A DNA stretch of 64,000 nucleotides from JBDHTQ01 sp039808765 (GTDB taxonomy: Bacteria; Pseudomonadota; Alphaproteobacteria; UBA2400), in NCBI GenBank assembly GCA_039808765.1, contig JBDHTQ010000001.1, forward strand, positions 62,001-126,000, given 5' to 3'. The translations under genes were made by a program, and so were the position numbers. The notes beneath the pieces are model-generated. The model saw only the letters and a list, made by a program, of their open reading frames with translations, was not told the origin of the DNA and ran no database searches. Shown piece by piece: positions 16,906 through 25,152 of the stretch. Within the stretch, counting starts at the first letter, position 1, and every line of letters starts with the position of its first letter.

Positions 16906-17880
16906 TTAGGTGTGTAGACCCGCCAGCAAATCATAAACTTTATCATCCAATTGAATGGATTGCTGGTTTTTGATCACAGTTTCAAATGCCCGGCCCTTCT
17001 CACCCGGCAAGGTAATGCCCAGCTGTGCGAGGTGGTCACAAATTTTTTGGATGGATTCAAAATAGCGCGAACGCTCAACAATGAGATCAGGTTTATGCGC
17101 CATAATAAAAAAGCCCCAAGCTTCATCCTCATTTTCACCAACCAGCCCTTGCCCCATTGTCAGGGGACCCGCTATGAGCTCGACCATCAAAGACAGGCCT
17201 GACGCTTTGGGGCTTTCACTAAAAGGTAAAATAGCTCCGTTCATTGCAGATTTTGGTTCGATTGTTGGCATGCCGCTTTCATCAAGCGCAACATTTTCAG
17301 GTAATTTTTCACCTTTAAGGTGTTGGCTGACAAGGTATGAAAACGTTACCGCTGATGATGTCATATCAAAAACAACCGGTTCTTTAAGTGTGGGAAATGC
17401 CCAAGCGAGTGGATTTGTGCCAAACAATGGATTTTTAGAGCCGAATGGTGCGACTTGGGCTGAGGATCTGGCCACACAATGTGCCACAAGCCCTTGTTGA
17501 GCCAATTTTTCGACATAAAAACCTAATGCTCCTACACTGGCATTAAAACCGGAAGCTCCCACTACGGCAATACCACTGTGTTGCGCTAATTCAGCGCACG
17601 TGCGCATTGCCGTTTGAGCCACATGGTAGCTGGGCAGATTTTGCGCCACCACCCGGGCGCTGACGGAAGTGGTCTGTGCAATGTTTAGCGCACTATGCGG
17701 ATGTTCTGCGGATAGAGGGAATTTTTTATTAAGAAGTTTTGCAAGACCTTGGCCGATTTTATTGCGATATTCAGCATATAAAAGTGGCTCTATACAATCT
17801 TTGGCAATTGCCGAGCCATAGCGTTTTTCGAGAAAAACCGTCAATTGCGTTTCGAGTGCGGCAAGGGTGATTTCTTTCAT
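16906..17880 (-). CDS. Atypical Ldh_2-family (malate/L-lactate dehydrogenase-like) oxidoreductase
   Basis: The 324-residue protein matches the Ldh_2/YiaK/AllD fold through 'FGTNPLAWAFP', 'VVFDMTSSAVTFS' and 'ASGLSLMVELIAGPL'. These NAD(P)-dependent enzymes reduce 2-oxo acids. The two histidine motifs usual in the family are not visible: the N-terminal SHG region reads IGQGLAK and the NHFG region reads GFNASVG. The protein may therefore be divergent in mechanism or substrate, or inactive. It is the first gene of a likely operon with dipZ-like and msrB. Confidence 0.75.
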   Translation of the reverse strand: MKEITLAALETQLTVFLEKRYGSAIAKDCIEPLLYAEYRNKIGQGLAKLLNKKFPLSAEHPHSALNIAQTTSVSARVVAQNLPSYHVAQTAMRTCAELAQHSGIAVVGASGFNASVGALGFYVEKLAQQGLVAHCVARSSAQVAPFGSKNPLFGTNPLAWAFPTLKEPVVFDMTSSAVTFSYLVSQHLKGEKLPENVALDESGMPTIEPKSAMNGAILPFSESPKASGLSLMVELIAGPLTMGQGLVGENEDEAWGFFIMAHKPDLIVERSRYFESIQKICDHLAQLGITLPGEKGRAFETVIKNQQSIQLDDKVYDLLAGLHT

Positions 17881-18004
17881 TGATATTGCGTATCATAACG
17901 CCTCATAGGGCGCAATCCCGAGTGCTGGCAGCTCTTGGGTGAAGTTCTTATTTGCTCTTCGGCAATTTTATGTGTAAAACCTGCAAAAATTGAAGGAGAG
18001 CATG

Positions 18005-19102
18005 ATGGGATTTAACTGTGGAATTGTGGGCTTGCCGAATGTGGGCAAATCGACCTTATTCAACGCATTAACAAAAACACAGGATGCCCAAGCTGCTAAT
18101 TATCCATTCTGCACGATTGAGCCGAATGTGGGGCGCGTGGCTGTACCTGACGATCGCTTGGACAAAATTGCCGAGATCGGTAAATCAGCGAAAACAATCT
18201 ACACACAACTTGAGTTTGTTGATATCGCAGGCCTTGTCAAAGGGGCCAGTAAAGGTGAGGGATTAGGCAACCAGTTCTTGGGCAATATTCGTTCTACGGA
18301 CGCAATTTTGCATGTGCTGCGCTGTTTCGAAAATGGTGACATTACCCACGTTGAAAATACGGTTGATCCTGTGCGCGATGCTCAAATTATTTCGACTGAA
18401 CTGATGCTTTCTGATTTGGAAAGTTTGGAGAAACAGGTTGATGGTTGGCGCAAGCGCGCGAAGCAAAGTGATAAAGAGGCAATTGTTCGTGTTGTCGTTA
18501 TCGAGAAGGTCATTAAGGCGCTTGAAGCAGGGAAGCCTGCTCGCAGTGTCTCATTGTCTGATGAAGAAAAGCCGGTTTATGCAGCACTTCAATTATTAAC
18601 GGCGAAGCCTGTTCTTTATGTTTGCAATGTGGAAGAGGGTGCTGCCGCGACAGGAAATGCATTTTCTCAAGCGGTTGAAAAAATGGCTGCTGATGAGGGG
18701 GCGTCTTCGGTTATTATTTCTGCGGCGATTGAAGCTGAAGTCGCGCAATTGGCACTTGATGAGCAAAAAGATTTTCTTGAAACAATGGGATTGCAAGAGC
18801 CAGGATTGAATAAGGTTATTCGTGCAGGCTATCAGCTTTTAGGGCTGCTGACGTTCTTTACGGTAGGTCCTAAAGAGGCGCGTGCGTGGACTGTTGTCGC
18901 TGGGTCTCGTGCACCTCAGGCGGCCGGTGCAATTCATAGTGATTTTGAGCGCGGTTTTATTCGTGCAGAAACCATTGCTTATCAAGACTTTGTTCAACTG
19001 GGCGGAGAAACCGCGTGCCGAGAATCAGGAAAATTGCGACAAGAAGGTAAAGAGTATTCGGTGATTGACGGGGATATTTTCCACTTCAAATTTAACGTTT
19101 GA
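18005..19102 (+). CDS. ychF: Redox-regulated ATPase/GTPase YchF (Obg family)
   Basis: The start at 18005 gives the canonical MGFNCGIVGLPNVGKS N-terminus with a GGAGAG site; 18002 is a one-codon alternative. The 365-residue protein has G1 (GLPNVGKS), the switch region FCTIEPNVG, G3 (DIAGLVKGAS), a coiled-coil insertion and the C-terminal TGS domain (GPKEARAWTV, HSDFERGFIRAE). YchF binds ATP rather than GTP, associates with ribosomes and affects oxidative stress responses. It is a stand-alone gene here. Length is normal for the family. Confidence 0.97.
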   Translation: MGFNCGIVGLPNVGKSTLFNALTKTQDAQAANYPFCTIEPNVGRVAVPDDRLDKIAEIGKSAKTIYTQLEFVDIAGLVKGASKGEGLGNQFLGNIRSTDAILHVLRCFENGDITHVENTVDPVRDAQIISTELMLSDLESLEKQVDGWRKRAKQSDKEAIVRVVVIEKVIKALEAGKPARSVSLSDEEKPVYAALQLLTAKPVLYVCNVEEGAAATGNAFSQAVEKMAADEGASSVIISAAIEAEVAQLALDEQKDFLETMGLQEPGLNKVIRAGYQLLGLLTFFTVGPKEARAWTVVAGSRAPQAAGAIHSDFERGFIRAETIAYQDFVQLGGETACRESGKLRQEGKEYSVIDGDIFHFKFNV

Positions 19103-19224
19103 TCAGCTTTTAAGATTTAAAGTCATACGATGTGACAAATTAATGCTTGCACCATGGTTGCATAAGTGTGTATTCAGGCATGATTTGAGATGAAATATTT
19201 TTACCCTCGAAAGGTTGTGCGCCA

Positions 19225-20178
19225 ATGGTTGAAGAATTAGAGCGACGCTATTGTCTTGGCACAGGATTTGACATTGCTCTTCATCAACTTCCCCATCAAG
19301 TGAGGCTTATTCAACAAGCGCGCTTTGTGGCTGGTCAAGATGGACAAGTGCGCTTGTGTCGCGATGAAAAAGGGGCCTATGCCATAGAACTGCATCCGCA
19401 CAGAGGAGGTGCATTGCAAAAGATTCCGCTTACATTGACGGAAGCCCGAGCCGTTCTTGCAGAACTGGAAACGACTTATGGGCAAGATACTTCAGGCTTC
19501 TCTCCACCATTCAATCTTTACGATCCACAAGCGATGATCAACCGCACAGTCTCGCTTACCGCAGCCTTTTTACACCTTCAGCAGGGGGTCATGGGGGCTT
19601 TCATGGCGGGTAATTTTGCCGGTGCGGCCAGACTTGCTTGCGAACAAGGGTATACAATGCTTTCTGATCCACCGCACACGCCTTTGCAAATAGTCTTGCC
19701 CGAAAAATTTTTTTTAAGAGTGCGGCAAGAAAAAAAACGTGGTTTTAAGCGCACTCAAGTTACTTTAAAAGGCCCGAATAAAAAAGCTGGTTCGTTTGTA
19801 AATCATCGGTTTGAACTGAATTTGTCCGCAAATGAACTCGACGGTCTTTATCAGCATATGCCCGCATCATCACGAATCTCGAAAACCCGTTATAGTTTGG
19901 GGCCCCTTTCAATTGGCACGAATGTTGATGTGGATTTCTATCAACGTGGTTCTCCTCAGCATCCTTGCGTCGTTGAGATTGAATTTCCATCGATACGTGC
20001 TGCAAGCGATTTTGTGCCGGACCGGCAGCGGTTTCCCTGGATAGGGGAAGAGATAACCGCGCAGAAAATGTTTTCTCCTTCTGCCCAAAAAATGGTGGGT
20101 TCTGGTGGCCTTTCCTCTGGTTCAGGATCGCCTCAAACGCCTAAAGGCAAGCGACACCGTCATTTAAGGCTTGTATAA
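19225..20178 (+). CDS. CYTH-like domain protein of unknown substrate
   Basis: The 317-residue protein has an uncharacterised N-terminal half. Residues about 195-275 resemble a CYTH/triphosphate tunnel domain: 'FELNLSANELDGLY', 'ISKTRYSL', 'VDVDFYQ', 'CVVEIEFPSI' and 'FPWIGEEIT' match the usual order of Lys-x-Arg, DvY and E-x-E strands. CYTH proteins act on triphosphates such as thiamine triphosphate or polyphosphate, or make cAMP. The canonical ExExK at the start of the fold is not evident (ELNLS instead). The Ser/Gly-rich basic tail is probably disordered. The assignment is moderate. Confidence 0.55.
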   Translation: MVEELERRYCLGTGFDIALHQLPHQVRLIQQARFVAGQDGQVRLCRDEKGAYAIELHPHRGGALQKIPLTLTEARAVLAELETTYGQDTSGFSPPFNLYDPQAMINRTVSLTAAFLHLQQGVMGAFMAGNFAGAARLACEQGYTMLSDPPHTPLQIVLPEKFFLRVRQEKKRGFKRTQVTLKGPNKKAGSFVNHRFELNLSANELDGLYQHMPASSRISKTRYSLGPLSIGTNVDVDFYQRGSPQHPCVVEIEFPSIRAASDFVPDRQRFPWIGEEITAQKMFSPSAQKMVGSGGLSSGSGSPQTPKGKRHRHLRLV

Positions 20179-20333
20179 AACTGCGTTTTTTTATTGTTAG
20201 TCGACAAAACAGACCTAAAAAACTCTATCGTTATATTCTTGAACACACCGGCTCACCGTTTTTATGGCAGCGCTCTTCGTTTTTAATAAAGGGATGCTTG
20301 AAACGAGACGGGGCTTCAAAATAAAGATTCTGC

Positions 20334-20410
20334 TGGCGGACCTGACACGATTCGAACGTGCGACCTTTGCCTTCGGAGGGCAACGCTCTATCCAGCTGAG
20401 CTACAGGTCC
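20334..20410 (-). tRNA. tRNA-Arg (CCG)
   Basis: The reverse complement gives a 77-base cloverleaf with encoded CCA. The anticodon stem-loop reads TTGCC-CTCCGAA-GGCAA, anticodon CCG, decoding CGG arginine. Confidence 0.95.
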
Positions 20411-20515
20411 GTGCCTTGTGTGCATACCGGAATTTCATTTAAACTGCTAGCAGTTTTATAGGAGGATAAATGTTTTTCTGATGATTAAGGTTTTATGGTG
20501 TTGATTTGGACTCAT

Positions 20516-20549
20516 AAAAAAGAGGGGAAAAGCTGAAGCTCTTCCCCTC
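20516..20549 (-). terminator. Rho-independent terminator after the rpsF-rpsR-rplI operon
   Basis: On the minus strand GAGGGGAAGAGCT pairs with AGCTTTTCCCCTC and is followed by six T residues. It lies 18 bases beyond the rplI stop. Confidence 0.85.
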
Positions 20550-20566
20550 GTTTAAAACACGGCAGC

Positions 20567-21220
20567 TTACTCTTCTTCAGCTTCAGCAGCCTTCTTTTTA
20601 CCCTTAGCTTTTTTGGCGGGCTTTTCAGCTTTGCTTTCATCCGCTTGAGCAGATGTATTGCCTTGAAGTTCGCTCTGAGCAGCAGCAATCGCTGCAGCTT
20701 CTTCAGCCGCAATTTGTTCGGCTTGCTCGGACTTAATCGCAGCGGCGCCACGTTTTTCCTGCAATGCAGCTTCTTCTTCCGAGCGGGCGATGTTCAGTTT
20801 AACTGTGATGGCCACTTCAGGATGAAGGTGGATTGTTTGCTCAAACAAACCAATTGTTTTATAGGGTTGCTGCATATTAACCATTGAGCGATCGATTTTG
20901 TGGCCGGATGATTCAACGGCGTCCGCGATATCGCGTGCGCTTACTGAACCATACAGGTGGCCTGCTTCACCAGCCTGACGAACGAGAACGATTTTTAAGC
21001 CGTCCATTTTCTTTGCAGATGTCTCTGCTTCAGACTTACGTTTGGCGTTTTCTGCTTCAAGGTGGGATTTTTGTGCTTCAAAATAAGCGATGTTGGCAGG
21101 GTTTGCGCGCAACGCTTTTTTTCTGGGCAGCAAGTAGTTTCGGGCATAACCCGGGCGAACGTTAACCGTCTCACCCATTTGCCCAAGGTGCGCAACGCGC
21201 TCAAGCAAGATGACTTGCAT
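20567..21220 (-). CDS. rplI: 50S ribosomal protein L9
   Basis: The 217-residue protein has the L9 N-domain (MQVILLERVAHLGQMG, then GYARNYLLPR), the long connecting helix and the C-domain (LYGSVSARDIADA, HPEVAITVKL). A long Ala/Glu/Lys-rich tail follows from about residue 150, as is usual in alphaproteobacterial L9. It binds 23S rRNA domain V. It is the last gene of rpsF-rpsR-rplI, 12 bases after rpsR. Confidence 0.98.
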   Translation of the reverse strand: MQVILLERVAHLGQMGETVNVRPGYARNYLLPRKKALRANPANIAYFEAQKSHLEAENAKRKSEAETSAKKMDGLKIVLVRQAGEAGHLYGSVSARDIADAVESSGHKIDRSMVNMQQPYKTIGLFEQTIHLHPEVAITVKLNIARSEEEAALQEKRGAAAIKSEQAEQIAAEEAAAIAAAQSELQGNTSAQADESKAEKPAKKAKGKKKAAEAEEE

Positions 21221-21232
21221 TCTTCAATCTCC

Positions 21233-21490
21233 TTAGATCACAACGTAGGGCAGCAGCGCGAGAAAACGTGCGCGCTTGATCGCAAGAGCGAGTGCGCGTT
21301 GATTCTTTTGCGACGTGCCTGAAATGCGGCTGGGTACAATCTTACCCCGTTCAGAGATATGACGACCCAACATGCGGATGTTTTTATAGTCAATCTTTTT
21401 GCCGGAGAGCGGGCAAGATTTGCGACGACGGTTGTAAGGACGACGTGTGCCGTTGTTTCCAGATGATTGGTTTAGTTCTTCAACACTCAT
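21233..21490 (-). CDS. rpsR: 30S ribosomal protein S18
   Basis: The 85-residue protein contains the S18 signature (PLSGKKIDYKNIRML, ISERGKIVPSRISG, then QRALALAIKRARFLALLPY). S18 pairs with S6 on the small subunit platform. Its start overlaps the rpsF stop by four bases (ATGA), so equal synthesis with S6 is expected. Confidence 0.98.
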   Translation of the reverse strand: MSVEELNQSSGNNGTRRPYNRRRKSCPLSGKKIDYKNIRMLGRHISERGKIVPSRISGTSQKNQRALALAIKRARFLALLPYVVI

Positions 21491-21933
21491 TCTTCATCTC
21501 CATCGGAAGAGTCATTGCCACGTGAGGGGCGGGGACGATAGCCGCGATCTTGGTTCGCTGAGCCAGCCGAGCGGGGTGCACGTTCACCTGAATCAAAGGA
21601 GTCGCGATCGTCATTACGACGCATCATCACGGACGGACCTTCTTCCAATTCATCGACGCGGATGGTGAGAAAACGCAGAATGTCTTCACTCAAGCCCATG
21701 ATGCGCTCTAATTCAGCAACGGCGGCCGGTTCTGCATCAATGTTGAGCATCACGTAATGACCTTTACGGTTTTTCTTGACTTTGTAGGCGAGGGTACGCA
21801 GACCCCAGCTCTCAGTTTTTGTAACCTTACCGCCTTGATTGGTCAAAACGGTGGTAAAATCGCTGGTCATTTGTTCAACCTGTTGTGGCGAAACGTCCTG
21901 ACGTGCGATAAACACGTTTTCGTAATATGCCAT
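21487..21933 (-). CDS. rpsF: 30S ribosomal protein S6
   Basis: The 148-residue protein begins MAYYENVFIARQDVSPQQVE and has the S6 ferredoxin-like fold, followed by a charged disordered tail (about residues 105-148, DRDSFDSGERAPR). A GGGGGAT site precedes the ATG. The leader (21934-22000) contains a GC-rich hairpin (GGCCC…GGGCC) in the position where S6:S18 autoregulatory structures occur; I could not confirm the conserved CCG bulge. Confidence 0.97.
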   Translation of the reverse strand: MAYYENVFIARQDVSPQQVEQMTSDFTTVLTNQGGKVTKTESWGLRTLAYKVKKNRKGHYVMLNIDAEPAAVAELERIMGLSEDILRFLTIRVDELEEGPSVMMRRNDDRDSFDSGERAPRSAGSANQDRGYRPRPSRGNDSSDGDEE

Positions 21934-22130
21934 ATGTTATCCCCCTATGGTTGTTGCGGCCCCCCATGGGCCAAAGCCCGACGCTTGGCAACGTTGAGCA
22001 GGAGTGGGGGCTGTATGGCACAATAAGGCTAAGAATGCAATGTTTTCTTAATGATTTTTTAAAAAAGGCAATCTTGCTTCAAACGGGGGCGCTGTTTGCA
22101 TGAACTAAAGTGCTTAAAAGTTAAGGGGGC

Positions 22131-22274
22131 ATTTATTTTCTTGATGGCAAATGGCTTAATGAGCGATATGACGGGTTGAGGCATGAAGAAAAACAACTCG
22201 CCAAGGATGCCCACCGGGAGGATGAAAAGAAAATGGATTTGCTAGAACAGCGCGTGGGGTTTTATGCAGCATGA
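22131..22274 (+). CDS. Possible short coupled ORF upstream of the methyltransferase gene (no standard start seen)
   Basis: A frame open from the TAA at 22122 encodes a charged, helical peptide (about 47 residues if it begins at ATT 22131), with DGKWLNERYDGLRHEEKQL in its first half, and ends with a stop overlapping the next ATG (ATGA at 22271-22274). AAGGGGG lies immediately before the ATT. A TTG at codon 18 of the frame is the only common start. The four-base overlap argues for a real, perhaps 5'-damaged, gene. I do not recognise a family. Confidence 0.3.
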   Translation: MYFLDGKWLNERYDGLRHEEKQLAKDAHREDEKKMDLLEQRVGFYAA

Positions 22275-23110
22275 ATGAAAAAGACTGTCACACCTCGTTG
22301 TTGCTACTGGATGGAAAATCTTTGACAGAAGATGACTTTTTAAGCGGGGCCATCCGACTTTTCCAGCCCATCAAGGGATACCGCGCATCATCTGATTCGG
22401 TTTTGCTGGCCGCTCTAACACCGTTGGATCATGTAAAAAAAGTTTTGGAATTAGGCGTAGGTTATGGGCAGGTTTTACTTTGTCTGCTTGCACGTCAACC
22501 CGCGTTGAATGTTACAGGGATTGATATTCGTGAGGACGTGCTTGCCTTGGCCGAAAAGAATATTCACCACAATCATTTTGAATCGCAATGTCGCCTGATT
22601 TGCGCCTCTGTTGCGGACCGAACGCGGTTGGAGCGCGAGAATTTAGGTGTATTCGACCGCATTGTGTGCAATCCACCCTATCGACATCATCGCACCCATA
22701 CTGCTTCTGATAATGCGATAAAAGCCTGTGCAACGACAGAATCTCCCGATGTTTCGCTTGGGGTTTGGCTTGAAACAGCAGTTTCATTTCTGGCTTCTGA
22801 AGGGGAGTTTATTTTGATCCATGATGCGCAACGCAAGGCAGAAATTCTGGCGACTCTTCAAGCAGCGGGCTTTGCGTTGATCCAGGTATTGCCTCTGGCA
22901 TCTCACAAAAATGGCATGATAAAGCGAATCGTTTTTCGTGCAAGAAAAGGCAAAGACAGTGAAAAATGTATGAGAATTGAACACCTGGAACCATTGGTTT
23001 TACATGAGGCGGATGGTCGCTGGTGCGCGCAGATTGATGCTGTTTTACGGTCACCCCTCGCGCTTGATGTGTGGACGCCTCAACCAATCTGCCTTGACGG
23101 TGATGGGTGA
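22271..23110 (+). CDS. tRNA1(Val) A37 N6-methyltransferase-like protein (TrmN6 family)
   Basis: The 279-residue protein is a Rossmann-type SAM methyltransferase: motif I 'VLELGVGYGQVLLCL', acidic loop 'GIDIREDVL', and motif IV 'VCNPPY' (NPPY), which marks N6-adenine or related amino methylation. The N-terminal 'GAIRLFQPIKGYRASSDSVLLAAL' is the hallmark of the TrmN6 group, which modifies A37 of tRNA-Val. Start overlaps an upstream short frame. Confidence 0.85.
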   Translation: MNEKDCHTSLLLLDGKSLTEDDFLSGAIRLFQPIKGYRASSDSVLLAALTPLDHVKKVLELGVGYGQVLLCLLARQPALNVTGIDIREDVLALAEKNIHHNHFESQCRLICASVADRTRLERENLGVFDRIVCNPPYRHHRTHTASDNAIKACATTESPDVSLGVWLETAVSFLASEGEFILIHDAQRKAEILATLQAAGFALIQVLPLASHKNGMIKRIVFRARKGKDSEKCMRIEHLEPLVLHEADGRWCAQIDAVLRSPLALDVWTPQPICLDGDG

Positions 23111-23161
23111 TTATGTCAATCCAGTGAAGGCGATTGTGATGTGGTTTAAGAAAGAAAAATC

Positions 23162-23422
23162 ATGTATTTGTTCCGACTTGTTTTGATTATTGTGCTGCTC
23201 GTGCTGTTGCGCCGTTTATGGCGGCATTGGCAGATGAAAAATGGCGAGGGGTATAAGCATATTTTTCAGCGCCGTGCTGCTCCGAAGTCGGCAAAAGAAA
23301 AATCAAGAAGCGCATCTGCGACTGTTGGTACATTACAAGAGTGCAAAGTGTGTGGTGCCTACGTTGCAAATGAGAGCAAACCATGTGAACGTGTCGGCTG
23401 TCCACAAGCAAAACAGGCTTAA
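23162..23422 (+). CDS. Small membrane-anchored zinc-ribbon protein (PP0621-like)
   Basis: The 86-residue protein has an N-terminal membrane helix (LFRLVLIIVLLVLLRRLW), a basic linker and a C-terminal four-cysteine knuckle (CKVCGAYV then CERVGC) that probably binds zinc. This layout matches small PP0621-type proteins of proteobacteria. Function unknown. It follows the methyltransferase gene by 51 bases. Confidence 0.6.
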   Translation: MYLFRLVLIIVLLVLLRRLWRHWQMKNGEGYKHIFQRRAAPKSAKEKSRSASATVGTLQECKVCGAYVANESKPCERVGCPQAKQA

Positions 23423-23561
23423 AGTGTTGCGACATCACATCACATGCCCCCACGCTGATTTTTTTTAACTTTTCCTGCTAGAATGTTTTTTGAGCACATG
23501 GCACGCTTTGCGTGTCTTAAATGATGTTTTTAGGTTTATGTGCTTAACGTGGGGAGTGCTT

Positions 23562-24491
23562 ATGATGAAGAAATCTTTATTTGCTGTCGTCGCTCTCTTT
23601 CTTGGTGTGCTGGCCTCTGCTCCTGTATGTGCTGAGGATAGCAGCACGCTGGAAGCCCCATCATCGGTCAACTTGAGCGATGAACCGCCCCCCCCTGAGC
23701 AGATTATCAACACACAAGACAACCAGAGGTTCGCGATCAAACTGAAGGGTAAGAATACGCGGGTCTTTGTGCGTGTAAATGATATTCCTGTGCTTTTTAA
23801 GATTCTTCGTGAAGACCAAGAATTTGATATTGCGTTTAATGAATGGATTAAGCAGGGATTGAATATTGTTAATGTCAGTGCCGAACCTTTTGATGATCAT
23901 GCTGCATCAAAATTAAATTATCGCATCTACTATCAGTCTCCTTCGCAAATTGTTTCTAAGGAAAGCTTGACGCTTTTTGAAAGCCCGCCTGAAGTAAACT
24001 TACCTATTCGCCAGTCTGCTGGGTTTAGGGCAAAAACAGTTCCCGACCTACGCGTGTGGGAGGCCGAGAGCGTTCGTTTTACACCAAACGAACAGTCTCG
24101 GTTGCTTGATATGTTGAATGGTTTTCGTAGCCGCATTATTGAAGCTGTCGGTAAGGCGGACAATGCTTATCTCGCCACATACGACAAAATGTTGCGTGAT
24201 GAGGTTAACGTTGCTTATGGTCGGCGTCCAGAAAGTAAGGATGATATTATCGCACGCCGTAGAGAAATTGCGATGGCGTTTCGTAAAGATGTGAATGCAG
24301 GTTTGGTTGCCAGTCCCGTTCTGCAGTCTTCAGAGTTGGACTTTGAGGCCGTAGGAAACGGTAAACTTGTTCGTATTTCACGTTTGGATGGTCAACCGTT
24401 GATTGAGGTAAAACGTGGTACGCTAACTTTTAGCGTCGATAAGCCGATTTATGGCCGCATTGGGGGTGTCTGGGAAATGCTGCGCGAATAA
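23562..24491 (+). CDS. Exported protein of unknown function
   Basis: I choose the ATG at 23562 (GGGGAG site; 23565 is an alternative). The 309-residue protein has a clear signal peptide (KKSLFAVVALFLGVLASAPVCA) followed by a Ser/Pro-rich segment and a mixed alpha/beta body with 'IKLKGKNTRVFVRVNDIPVL' near the start. No catalytic motif or membrane helix is visible beyond the signal. Upstream, TAGAAT at 23481-23486 could be a -10 element. Confidence 0.6.
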   Translation: MMKKSLFAVVALFLGVLASAPVCAEDSSTLEAPSSVNLSDEPPPPEQIINTQDNQRFAIKLKGKNTRVFVRVNDIPVLFKILREDQEFDIAFNEWIKQGLNIVNVSAEPFDDHAASKLNYRIYYQSPSQIVSKESLTLFESPPEVNLPIRQSAGFRAKTVPDLRVWEAESVRFTPNEQSRLLDMLNGFRSRIIEAVGKADNAYLATYDKMLRDEVNVAYGRRPESKDDIIARRREIAMAFRKDVNAGLVASPVLQSSELDFEAVGNGKLVRISRLDGQPLIEVKRGTLTFSVDKPIYGRIGGVWEMLRE

Positions 24492-24574
24492 CGCAGCTGT
24501 GTTTCCCAGACATTTTCTCAGGTCGATTTAGCGATATCGCTAACGATGAAAACGTTGAAATGATGTTTCATTCA

Positions 24575-25048
24575 TTAAAATTCGTCGGATTTTTTGCTGC
24601 CGTCGTTTTCTGCGCGCCAATCGTCGGGTGGGGCAAGAATTTTAACAGCTGTGCCAAAAGCATGGGTTTCATACGCAGCCATAATTTGTCCATCGCGCAT
24701 CGGTTGTTCGTAACGCAAGATATGAAACTGTGCATGGATGACGGCGTCTGCTCCCACGCGTAATGCCTCTTTCTGGATGTTATAAATGGCGATGTCTGAT
24801 GCCTGATGGGGGTCAGAACCAGCGCCGGGAAAACAGGGCACATAAGCCCAAGCCCGCACAGTGTTGATAATGGCGTACTTATATTTGATGTCACCCGTAA
24901 TGACGCGTACGGCGGCAATTTGAGCTTTCATTTGCTCGTTCATACGGCGTCGCTCTTCGTCTTGTTGTGCACGCATTTGTTCACGGGCTTTGCGCTCCGC
25001 CTCGTAGGCGGCAAAATTCTTGGCGAAGTTTCTGAAGCTTTCAAACAT
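24575..25048 (-). CDS. YbjQ/UPF0145-like protein with N-terminal charged helix
   Basis: The 157-residue protein starts with a highly charged helix (residues 1-45, rich in Arg, Glu, Gln and Met). The rest resembles the YbjQ heavy-metal-binding-like fold: 'AIYNIQKEALRVGADAVIHA' and 'HAFGTAVKI' correspond to the conserved GADAV and GTAV elements. YbjQ proteins form pentamers of uncertain function. The helix is longer than usual. It is transcribed opposite to both neighbours. Confidence 0.5.
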   Translation of the reverse strand: MFESFRNFAKNFAAYEAERKAREQMRAQQDEERRRMNEQMKAQIAAVRVITGDIKYKYAIINTVRAWAYVPCFPGAGSDPHQASDIAIYNIQKEALRVGADAVIHAQFHILRYEQPMRDGQIMAAYETHAFGTAVKILAPPDDWRAENDGSKKSDEF

Positions 25049-25152
25049 GTCCCATAAAATACCATGCTTAATTATTCGGTCTAGCTTTATTTACATTTTA
25101 GGCGGTGATAATTGGCTTGGCCTTTGGGATTGAATGATGGATAACAGTCGCC

